DNA of 64,000 bases from Lucifuga dentata (taxonomy: Eukaryota; Chordata; Actinopteri; Ophidiiformes; Bythitidae): positions 64,139 through 128,138 of the forward strand of contig VXCM01000120.1 in assembly GCA_014773175.1 (NCBI GenBank), in the 5' to 3' direction. The notes under the pieces were generated by a model. It worked only from the letters and a program-made list of their open reading frames with translations, had not been told where the DNA came from and ran no database searches. Positions 40,401 to 52,904 of this stretch are shown here, one piece after another. Each line of letters opens with the position of its first letter. Position 1 is the first letter of the stretch. Made by a program: the position numbers and the translations under genes.

Positions 40401-43400
40401 TTCATGCGCTTCTACAACATCGACTCTCTGGCCATCGACTGGCTGTCTATGATATACCTGCTCACCTACATTCTACTTATTCTCCCCGTCTTGTGGCTTC
40501 TGGACAANGCTGTCTATGATATACCTGCTCACCTACATTCTACTTATTCTCCCCGTCTTGTGGCTTCTGGACAATAGGGGCATCCGGGAGGTCATGCTCG
40601 TGGGTTCAGCCTTTAATTGCATTGGCGCGTGGATAAAAACTGGTAGTGCAAGTCCCAGTCTGTTCCCAGTCACCTTTTTTGGCCAGTTTGTGTGCTCAGT
40701 AGCCACTGTATTTGTCCTTGGTATTCCTTCTTATGTGGCCTCAGTGTGGTTTGGAGAGAAAGAAGTTTCCAGCGCCTGTTCCATTGGTGTTTTAGGAAAC
40801 CAGGTTTGTCTGAAACACTAGTATCTCATGATGTTATTTCCACTTCTTCCCTATTGTCCATACAGCAAGGCATTAACAATCTGCTTGCTGTTTGTGCTGT
40901 ACAGAGCTGGACTGAACACAAGAGTTATATAGAACTTCTCGTCTTAGTGCAAGAATCCTGAGCAAATTGTGTTAACTGTTTGCTGACCAATGTTTCAAGC
41001 TTTTTATAGCGTTTTGTATCAGTAAATATGATTCTGTTTTCCCTCTTTGTTTTTCTTCTCTTTTTTTTCTTCTTCATGCTCTCATATAGACGTAAATATA
41101 AACCAGCTGTATGGCTTCTGGAGTTGTCATGATGATGTTGCCCAGCTTTTCTGTTGTTGAGCAACTATAATTACACATTATTGGTGGATTGAGGTCAGAA
41201 CAGTTGAAAATTCCTTAATTTGTGTTCTTTGTGTTACAGCTAGGTGTTGCCATCGGGTTTTTAGTCCCTCCCATCCTGGTGCCTAACGTGGACGACATCG
41301 ATGAGTTGGCTCACCACATCAGAATTATGTTCTACATTACAGCAGGAGTGGCCACCTTACTCTTCATCCTTGTTATCTTTGGTAAGAAATATTGATGAAC
41401 TGGATTCAAAACACTGTAACCTGCATCCAACAACTTTCTGAGAATATGAGGAAAGCTAAAAGTCTGAAATCAGCCTCAGCCACTTTCCACTTTCCCCTCA
41501 CTGGCCTTTATCTTAGAAGCGCTCAGACCTTATTTTGCATCTGCGCTTTTCACTCTGGCCAAAGGGAATTCCTTATTCAGTAGGGCAAAGTGGTGGTGAT
41601 GACTGCAATTTATTACAGCAGTTGCTCACTCTGACAAGAAGCCCTATCCAGTGGAAAAGAGAAAGTGCTGACCTGCATGTTCACACAACACAAAACTGTC
41701 CCTCAAGGGGAGATTGAGAAAAGGATGGTATTGTAACAAGTATTGTAACTATTGTGACAAGAAAGGTCAAAGGAAATTACGAGAATGGGAATAACACATC
41801 CAAGCATGTGCCAGCATACTGAATGCCACAAAGGTGTTTTATGGAGTTTATTTGTTTTTGATGTATGAGAGGCAAAGGGTTTAAATGCAGAAGAGGGTTA
41901 AGTAATTTCTGGTTGATGGAAGTAAAATGAAATGTCATGCAGTAAGGAGGATATGAGTTGTCAGGAAAAAATGCTTAGTATCAGTCTGCTCTTTCTCCTA
42001 CCGTTACCATTCCCTTCTGCTTTTTGTTGGATTTCATATTCATATTTGTTGCACTTTGTGTGGCTCACATACAAAAGAAGCAATTGTGTGAAGTTTTAAT
42101 TTTTTTCTATCTTGGAGAAAGTCATATGCTGGAGAGTAGAGGTGTGTCAGTGGAATTGTAAGTCTTCTATAGATTGTGTCCACACTAACATGTGGAAAGC
42201 ACTCCATAGAGCAGGAAAATGCCAAAAAAAAAGTAACAAAATGCTGAATCTCCTCTTTGTCCTCCTCTTTCACAAGATTATGCATTAAGTCAGTATGTTT
42301 AAATGCACGCAATTCTCAGATTATTTGTTTGTACTGCAATTAAAGCAACAATGTGAGTATACATGGACAGAATTAATAGAATTCTGCAGTTTGTGAACAT
42401 ACAGGAAATGAAGCGTTGCGTAATCAGAATATGTGGCGGGTGCCAGGTAAGGAAATGCATACGGTGGTGGCCAACACAAGAGTCTTCAGTTGTATCTGCT
42501 CTGTAGAAGGTTTCTGAAAAGCTCAGTTTTGGGGTATGAAAAAGGCCATCTTAATGTGGACTGAAGGCTAAAACTAAGTGGAAACGATGTGTTTTCAAAT
42601 TTTACCATTTTAGTGTGGACATGGTCATAGAAGGCACAGGGCCAGGTAAAAGGCAGGGAGGAACAAATTGCCATTGTCCTGTAGAGGAAGAGAGTGGGGG
42701 TGGGGGTGCTCATAAGCATTTAGCATTCAGAATCACAAAAGGATGTTTGTGAAGGCATTCCATAGTAGTGCTATGCACAACTGAAGTGTCAGTGTTGTAC
42801 TCATAGAGTCTCCTCTTGTTTAAGGGGGATTCGCATCACATTCAGTTTATTGGTCATGGGCAGCACGATTCACTTGTGAAAACAGTATAAATGCTGTATA
42901 AAGGCTTTTGTGAAATTAGAGGGTGCTGCGCAAAGTTAGGGAACATTGGGGGAGGGAGGGAGGGACAAATTTGCTAAAAAGTAATAGTGGTTTGTTACAA
43001 CCCTATGGTCTAGGGGAAAGGGAAGCAACATAAAAGCCGATAGAAATGGCAAAGAAAGGTAATTTATTGTTTCAACACGAAATAATAATGATAAGCACAG
43101 GATTGGCTAACAACAGTAACTGAAATTTAAGGCAAACCACCAACTGGGGAAGGAACAGAGGTGGTGCCAGAAAACCAACCATAAAATATCAAACAAAAGA
43201 GTTTAACCGATAACCTTCCTTTAATAAAATAATAAAAGTAACAACAGTGATACACAAAAAAAAAGTGTGGCTCCGCCGCTGTTATCCCGCCTCCGTTAAC
43301 CAACCAATTGGAAGAGCGGCCCAGCACAATCTGTTTTGCATATACAACAAGAAAGGAGCGGTTATATGGGAGAGGGAGCGGAACAGAAAGAGAGTGAAAG

Positions 43401-46400
43401 AGCTAAGAAATAAAGAAAACACGTTAACGGACCTTTTACACAGTGAGGGACGNAGAGAGTGAAAGAGCTAAGAAATAAAGAAAACACGTTAACGGACCTT
43501 TTACACAGTGAGGGACGTAGCATGGTTCATTGGCCTTTTAGTGCCTTAGTTACTCAGTTTTTAACTCTGACATTAACCATTGTGATGTCACATGTAACCT
43601 TTGTGATGTAATAAAGGTCATGCACATACAGCCGCAAAAAACTGAAGTGGTTTGCACATGCTGAATAGTGTTCCCCATGACTAGCAAAAACAACTTGATG
43701 TGTAAAAACGCTGGATTGCCCCTTTAATAGTGCACCTTATAATTCAAACTTTAGCTCATGGTTGAACTGTAAATAACTGCATAAGTACCTCCAGTGTTTT
43801 GAATATGTGTATGGTCTAATTTGATTGCTTTTTATGACCTTTTTGTGTAATTTACATAATTTCTAGTCAAATATCAATATAAAAGTCTATATCTAAAATT
43901 ACATCTACATCTAAAACTTCTACTTCCTCACAGGATGTGCAGACTTTTAGTCGTGACAGCTGGTATGGGCAAGAATGTGGCTCACGTGTGTGCGGCTAGC
44001 CCTTTTTCTGCAGCTACTAATTTCACCCAGTAGTTTCATGATATGACATATACTCACAGCACACACACACTCACACATACATACAAGATGCCATGTGTGA
44101 GGGTTGTCCTGCTGGCGGGGCCATCTGTGGCTCCTGAGTAATGGCCCTGTGAGTCAGCAAAACAGATGAAGTCCGAGGATTCAGAGGTTTAAGTAGACTG
44201 TATGTACTGTAAGGTTTATTTTTATTTTTACCAATTTTTACAAAAAAAAAAAAAAAAAAAAAANAAAAAAAATTACCCCCAAGCACTCAAAACTTGCTTT
44301 GTTTCCTGCTTCAAGGAGCCACATTTCACCACAGCTTATGGTAAAAAGGTAATTTTGAAGTAGGCACAGGTTAAATAAGTCAAAAAAAAACCAATAAACC
44401 TAATGTTTGTTTTACATATATTCTTTTTTTACACAATGATTTTTTTTTTCCTTTTTTTCCCCTTTGATTTTCAGCTTTTAATATTCAAAATATACACCAA
44501 AATTTTCCATGTGTTGTTTTGAAAACTAAAAATAACAATCCCAGTGTGTGCATGCAGGGAAACCGAGATAATCTGTTTGGGTTTTGCATGTCTTAAAAAG
44601 AACTGGTAAAGTTAACCAGCCAGCCTGTTTCAATGCAAAATATGGATCGGTTATGTGATTTGTTTAAATAAAAAGCAGTTTGGATCCTCTGGGGGTGCTA
44701 AGGGAAAATTACTTCTCACAAAATTGTTTAACAAATTTACACATAAATACTGAGTCATCTCCCTCGGCTATTTGAATAAAATGTATATTATTATTTCCAC
44801 TGGTAGAGCAATTATATCAAAGAACAGGCTAATCTTGAAGGATCAGTGAGAATTGATAACTGCACAAGTCAGATTCTCACCTGGGGGAGAACAATTTTGC
44901 TCCAACAATCACAGACATGACCTCGATCCCTGTGGGGAAGGCACGAAACAGGTCATAACACAGTTGTCACCATCAGAGGTGACAGCTGTCTGTGTTGGAG
45001 TCCAGCTGAGTGAGACATACCCTGAGTGTGTGTGTGTGTGTGTGTGTGTCCATCCAAGCATATCTCAGTGTGTCTGAATGTATTTTATGTGTGCTCTCCA
45101 CAAACTCTTTATAGTTGCTCAGGATGGTTCACATAGGACTGAGCTTTGAGCTGTGTTTGTTGCAGATGTGTATATGGTAGCCATCTGGGAAGTTTGAAGT
45201 CTCATGTGCTTGTTTAGAGATGATAAAATGTTTTTGACTTTTCATTAAACATCTCAGCAGTTTTATCACTAGACTCAAACAAGAACTAAACATATTGTAG
45301 CTCACTAGAACATACTTGTTTTTTCCTGCTTTTGGCCAGCAATTAGTGGTGTCATCGCCATGCCTGACGCAAAGGAATCATGAAAAATGTAGGAAGACTG
45401 ACTGCCTTTAGCTTTGAATTATACTTTTGACCACAATTGACCACCATTTAAAAGTTACATAGACTCACTTTATGTTGCTTCAGAGGTATATAAAACATTG
45501 TTTCTATAGTGTGTTTGACTATTGATACTATATTTGTCTGTGTTTCATTTAAGCTACATCACACTTAGTGAGTGAAATATTAAGGTCAAAGATGCAAATT
45601 TTGTAGAGCTGAAGAGCAGATGGAAATTTCTTGTGCTTTTCTTGTGCCTCACTATACAATTTTCCAAATCATCAACTTGAAGTTGCAGAGGTTGACATTG
45701 CTTTATAGCTGCAACTGACACAAGAAATTATTCATCAGTTTTAAAAGTAAAATACCAAAACTAAAATACACATGTTACAGTCATTGTGTTATGTCCATCT
45801 CTGTGACTTAGTGGCTCTTTGCATTTTTCAGTGACATTTTGTCTTTGCAAAATGAGTTGCTGTTGCTGTTTGCGTTGCTGTTTAATGATGTTGTTGCGTC
45901 CTTATGTCAGTTTTCCAGGAGCGTCCTGAGCTTCCTCCCACTCAGGCCCAGGCCCATGCCCATGCCCGTAGCATCCCATCAGAGCAGTACTCCTACACAG
46001 CCTCCATCCTCAGACTCCTCCGCAACAAGCCCTTCATCCTCCTCATCATCACTTATGGTTGGTCATCATCAGCTTGTGACACTGATAGCTTTTTATTGAA
46101 GAATAATGCGATGTGAAGTATTTAGCTTTACATTTTTATGGAAAAGCATTTCCTAAGGCTATTTGACACAGAAAGATTCTCCTGCATAATTGTTGTTCTT
46201 AAGAGAAAAACCAACCTGATTTGCAACACATTCACTTCAAAGTCTAACAAGGTTTAGTCTAACAAAGTTTAAATTTCATAAAAGCGCTCATACAGATGTG
46301 TTTGCTTCCTGGTGGGGTTCAACGTTTGTTCTGACAATTTTTAACAAATGTGTTCAATTGATGTGTCCCAATGATCAAACATTGTATGAACTGAAAGCAA

Positions 46401-49400
46401 TCTGAGATGATGAGATGAGTTTCTTTACAGTTTGTATAAAGTCATTTATCTGCAGTGGACACACTTACAGCATCTGTGAGCAGTTTACAGAAAAGCTGCA
46501 CAACTTTCACCTTGACCTTTTGGCTCTCACTAATCATGTGACTATTATTAGGGTGTGTATTTGTGTGTTTGGAGGTGGGTAGGAGTGTGTTGTAGAAGCC
46601 TTCAGAGTTTACTTTATGTCAGAGTCACCTTTGCATATCATACATGGCAGCAGAGTCTCTGTCAGGTTCTGCAGCTCCATCTGTTCCTGTCAGTTCACTC
46701 AGCCAAAGTATCAACTCTATTTGTGTAACAGCCATGATAATATTTACAGATGGTACAAATGAAACATTTTCGAAAGCAATTTTAAAATTCTACCAATTTC
46801 CTTGGCAGTAACCCACAACATTTTATAAGTATATGTAGCAGTTGCATATAATTCTATATTTTATTTCTGAGTTGCTGACTTTAACTTCAGTTCAAGATCT
46901 TTCGGAAACTATCCTGGTGGAATCAGTTGAAACAACCAAAAGCTAAAAATCATTGTAGTGTTTCCAGAGGAACTTGTTGTATTATAGTTTGTGCTGTGCA
47001 GATTTTACTTGACAGTGTCTCCTGATTCACAGGACTAAACGTGGGCTGTTTCTATGCTGTTGGCACCCTGCTCAACCGTATGATCATCGAGCATTACCCT
47101 GTAAGTCTGTTACATCTACTGTATATAGACATGTTAAATAGTTGAATAGTTAAATGCAAATGCAACTTCCAAAAATTTATAACGCTTCAGTTTCTGTAAT
47201 TGTTTACTGAGGCATGTGTCAGTGGCAGGTTTTTAAAGGACCATACCAGTAATTTTGCATGTTTGAACATTGCGTGTAAACGTTGCTTTACTGCCAACCA
47301 TTTTCCACAACATAAAATTGTGTTTTGGTTTTTGTTTTATTTTTACAATTCCCCTAATCTTTAAAAATGAAATGTTCAGGTCATACGCCCACCTTAAAAT
47401 TCAATGTTTTACCTGCAAACACTTACACATGATTGTAGAAGATACAGTCATTTTAGTTTCTCTGTAAAAGCAGTCTTTTCCTGTAACTATTTCGTGTCAG
47501 GGTCATGCATTTTCTTCTGCAGCTTCATGTCGGATTGGTTAAATTAAGTTACCTCGACAAAAAATAAAAACAGCACGTGGTTTGCTGGCAGTCTGGAAAA
47601 TAGGAAAAACAATAGTAATATTTACTGCTCTGGTTGTATGTTTTAGAACATGGTCAGCAGTAATGTAACATGTTTGTGGTTGTATTTATGGAGCTCAAAC
47701 ATTCAAACTCACCGGTATGATCCTTTAAAGGGCCCAGTATGATCCCTTAAAGGGCCCAGTATGCTTCAAAAGAACTAGTTACACGTTTTCAAGTTGCCTG
47801 AATTATCAATGTAGAAACTCACTCAAACTTGTTATCTCATCCCCACCCCATTCATTTTGAAATGAAACAGTCTGACTTCTTATCTGATTTTGTTAAAAAT
47901 AGCAAACATGGTTTTACCTGCCAGACAGACCACCAGCCTGATACACACCTTTGAACCATGTGAAAGATTAAAATGTTATTTAAAATCAGTGTTGGCCTTC
48001 CACAATAATACTCACCCAGCCTTTGGCATGTATGTATTGATAAATGTTATGCTGAACTCAGAATGCAAGAATATGCTTTAATTAAATGACATTGACCTTA
48101 AGGTCATAAGGTCACTAACCACTGTCTTATGTTACTTAACATTTTAGGGGGAAGAAGTGAATGCTGGGAGAATAGGCCTTACCATTGTCATTGCTGGTAT
48201 GGTTGGTTCCCTGATCTGTGGCATTTGGTTGGACAGAACCAAAACCTACAAGTAAGGCAAATGTCTACAAAGACGTGACTAATTTGCAAAAGTGAATTGT
48301 GTTCATTTGATTCATTTTGTGCCACAGCAGGAAGTCATGTGATATTCATATAGCATTGCAAACATTTGTAGGGAAGTGGCCAGGGTGGTTCACTTTTGGT
48401 GCTTTTAAAAAATGATTGCTGTTAGCTGGGGGAAGCTGCATCTGACCAATCAGCAGTGTTTGGTCTTTGCAAGCTCTGCCCAGCCGTTCCTGAACCAGTA
48501 CTTACCCTGGACTAGGAACAAAAAAATGGTTCCTGTGTCCTTGGTGTGAAAGTTGGAGTTCATGAAAAGGTTCTTGGTTCCTGAAAAAGATCCTGCAGTG
48601 CAAAATGGGTTGCTGCAGACAGAGAGTTTTTAATTTAGCAGTTTCCATTGAATGTCATTGGAAAACAAAACTGAAGAGCACTGACAGGAAAATGGAGCTT
48701 AAAGGACCATACCGGCCATTTTGCATGTTTGAGCCTAATATATTCAATTTTTGTACACGTAAGGTTACTGACAATCATTTTCCAAAGCATACTGGAACAG
48801 TGAATTATTATTATTATTATTATTTTTTTTCTTTTTCCTACCTTCCAGACCGCCATTGGTTTCAGTGCATTCTGGTACGGTATTAAAATCAACTTGGTGA
48901 TACTTGAAACGTTCTTAGGATAGGTAATCCATCATTGGGAACAAGACATAATTCAGGTTTTTTTTTCGAAGTTACGTAATTTTAGCATTTAAACGCAATA
49001 AAAAGCGTGGAGTGATCTGAAAATGCTTCCTAGTGCTGCATTCAAGTGCTGAGTGAAGACCTGACAACAGGAAGTATTTTCAGATCACTCCGCACTTTTT
49101 ATTGTGCTCTCTCCTAATCTTTCAAACTCAAATGTTCAGGTGATACACCCTCTTTAAAATTCAAAATATTTCGCCTGCTAACACTTATACCTGAATGTAG
49201 CAGGAAAGCATTTTTAATTTCTCGACAAAAGCCATTTTCTACTGGGACTATATTTCCTAAATTTCCATTAACGTAGCATATATATTGGTTGTATTTTTTG
49301 GGCTCAAAGATGCAAAATCATTATATTCTCCTTTAAGACAGTTTTTATGACACCAAGTTGTATAAGCATTTCTTTCTTTAGCCATCGAAGCAAGCTTCTG

Positions 49401-52400
49401 ATATTTTCCCAGCAGGTTTTATTTGATGTCATTCCCTGCAGATATTGTTTCATGTTGTTGGTGGGCTGTTGATGTCTAATCTCTGTTGATCCAGATGCAG
49501 CATGTTATTGTAGCAGTGAACTTTTTTGACCTCTCAGTCTTCCTGCCTCATGTCTCTGGCTGTGTTGTATATCGCTGTCCACAACTGGGACACAACATGT
49601 TCTCTGCTATGTCTCATTTACAAGGGCTTTGCTCTGTAAATGGAGACTAATGTTGCCATGTTTGTGGTGTACATGCAGTCATCATACCTGGCTTTGTGGT
49701 ATAAGCCAAGCCGTTTACCGATATGCTGACAACCCATTCTCTGTTCAAAGGAAATGTACATGTTAGATTTTAAAAAAAAGGTTGAAATTCTTTGGACAAA
49801 TTCTGTTTTGTTTCTGGAGATAAAGAAGCAAGTTCAGACCTACTGTCACACGGAAAGTTTATATAATACAAATAGAAACCAGCAGATTCTAATGTGCAGG
49901 TTAAAAATGTCACTTTATTCTCAAGAGATTAAAAAATATTCAATGGATATTATTACTACTACTACTACTACTATTACTACTACTACTACTAATAATAATA
50001 ATAATAATAATAATATTTGTTAGTAATACTAGTAATTCTAGTAATACTACTAATACTTAATAGTAATACTTTTTTTTTTAACTGTTATTGTTTCTTGTTT
50101 TTAATGTTTTCTTCCAGGCAGACCACCCTTGCAGTCTACTTCATGACTCTTGTGGGGATGATCGTCTACGCTGCAACACTCAATCTGGGACACCTTTGGG
50201 TGGTCTTCATAACTGCTGGAGCTCTTGGGTATCCCTTTGTTTCTTCCTTCCTTCCTTCCTTCCTTCCTTCGTTCATTTGTTCCTTCCTTCCTTCCATCCC
50301 TCCATCCTTCCTTTTCTTTCTTTTCTTTCTTTCCATGTTTGATATATTTTTCAAAAGAACATCTTAATGGAATTCCAGACTGCTTCTCCTCTCCAGTGGG
50401 ATGTTTGGAAATCTAATCAGTGACAGAAACCTGGAGAAAACATTGTGTAAAATTCTTTTTATTCCTATAATTTTATTACTCAGAGAATATTTCTGCTGAC
50501 ATATGCTACAATAATTTACAGCTATGTTTATATAGTGGTCAACTTTGTCTTAAAAATTATACCCATATGCACAGTAGCAGCTAATGTATAATTCACGCCC
50601 CATGTTTAAGAGATGGTCCACAGACAACTTTTAAAATTAGATTTACAATACTGATTACCAGGAAATATACATTTGTATTTATTTTGCATTGGAAATCCGA
50701 CCTGATTCAGGCCCTCCTCTGGAGCTAAAACCAGATTTTGTGCCTATGAGAAAATTAGATTGAGTTTAAATCTTCACAGACTGTTCTAGCATATTGGACT
50801 CACCTTCTGTGTGAAAGCACACATACACAATGTTCATGTACACAAAGTAAAGTTTTATTTGTCACATGCAGTAGTACAAGTACACTACAAAAATGTTCAC
50901 TTGCATGCCAGACAGTATCCAACACACGTGACTCACGCTGAATCACCAAATAACCAAACTCACACAAAGCTTGAGCTGCTAATTAAAACTAAATCTGATG
51001 CAGAAGCTTCACTTCTCCATTGGAATTCCTGGTATTCAGACAATGACGTTATCACAACTAAAGCAATGCAAACAGCAAGTATTTCAGAATTTATAACTCT
51101 TTACAAATTCTTTGTTCGTGTGATGATCTCCAAAAAATAACCACGTTCTGTTTCATCCTTCTTCATAGCAAGCTGTTAGTTTACTAGATAAAATAAAATT
51201 AAATTTAATGATTCCTGTAGGGAAATAGGACTTTACAGCTACAAATAATGGGATATGTTAATATAAAAATAGGATTAAAAATACTACGAAGAATATAACA
51301 CTGTAATGCCAAAAATGTGAAATATAAATTTCTGTATAAGGCCAATAAATATGAAAAAGTAAACTTACAATTTTCATCTAGTTCACATCTATGGAGCCCC
51401 GAAAGGGTTATGAGAAAAAAATAAATAAATTGCTAGGAAGAAAATAAATACATTGCATCTCGTGTGTACAAGAAAGTGTACGTGAGATACTCGTGCGACG
51501 GGGTGAGTTTGGTGCATAGTCTGCTCAGGGCTGAGAAAGAAGGAGATGCAGTTTTCGGCACAACACTGGTTTCTCGTGCACACGAGTGTTGTGCCGAAAA
51601 CTGCATCTCCTTCTTTCTCAGCCTTGAGCAGGCTACACACCACATCAAAACAGCCCCAAATGTGAGTTTTTAATGTTATTTTGTCCCTTCATCTTAATGA
51701 AGGAATTTACAGTGGGGAGATGCATTTTTCGGCAGAGGCTTTCTGTCGAGATCTGCATCCCCACTGTAGATGAAATGAGAAGCTGTCTTTTTGTTTTTCC
51801 TTCATGTCCCTTTAGGGGCTCTGTACACCTCAATCATCAGTTCTTAAAGGACATACAGTTGCAAAAACCTGTTGCACCAGAACTTCTTTCTACTCATATG
51901 TAGGTGGAGTGTTTTTCTGACCCTGCCTTATACACTAAAACATGAGTGAATACATAGAATCTACCATTAATCATGGTGTAGTTCATAGTGGAGTACTTCA
52001 CCCTCAAAGTAGAATTTGGAACCCTCCAAATTCATCAAAAAATTAATTGAAATCTCTCTGAGAATCAACATGGTGTCAAACAACACAACCCCCCCGAATC
52101 CAGCCTGGAACTTTTGGAAGCTAAATTGAAATAAGTGCATGGTAGATGTGTGCAAATAGCATTGGCTGCTATCAATCCAAAACAGATCCAAAACATTACA
52201 AACCCAATCTCATCAACACTTGTTTCTTGGTAGTAAAATTACTTGTTTAATCATATATGATTTAACCCAAAACTTTCTGCATGCTTCTGTGTGTTTAGGT
52301 TCTTCATGACTGGCTACCTGCCACTAGGATTTGAGTTTGCGGTGGAGCTGACGTACCCAGAATCTGAAGGAACCTCCTCTGGACTCCTGAACTGTTCAGC

Positions 52401-52862
52401 ACAAGTACTCCTGAACGATCATTTTTCAACCTTCTGACAAATGTGCAGCAACGTCTAACACAGGGAGACTCAAATACCAATGCGCTACTCGTACATTATG
52501 ACTGCTTCACAGGTTCAGGAAAGGTGGTTTAAGTTCCAACACAAAAAGCATTCTCTTGTACATCCCTCAGGTGGAATGGCTGCGTATTTCTCAGCCCATT
52601 CATCCTTTAACATACAGTTTTTACTGCCAAACATTCTTGTCTTTGTTTGGCTAGTTTTGCACATACCATTTCACTCTGACAACAAACTTTCTAGCAGCGC
52701 TAATAGTAGGTGAAAGATTACATGGGTTCTAGCGCCTTGCCGGAATAGATAGCACGAGGACAGATGTTTTAGTGATTGTACAGAGAAATAAAAAAAAAAG
52801 AAAATGGAGTGATTGTGTGTTTGAAGGTGAGGATAAGAACATTAGTGTAGCATTTTTCTTTG

Positions 52863-52904
<42 letters not shown>

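Noticed and set aside
40086..40803. Exon 1b as a false copy of exon 1a produced by assembly
   Set aside because: The two exons are only about 65% identical in protein with unrelated N-termini. Only the internal 66-bp repeat is an artefact.
50840..50935. Segment resembling the common fish repeat AGTTTTATTTGTCACATGCA
   Set aside because: The similarity is to a short remembered motif only; I could not define boundaries or a family.
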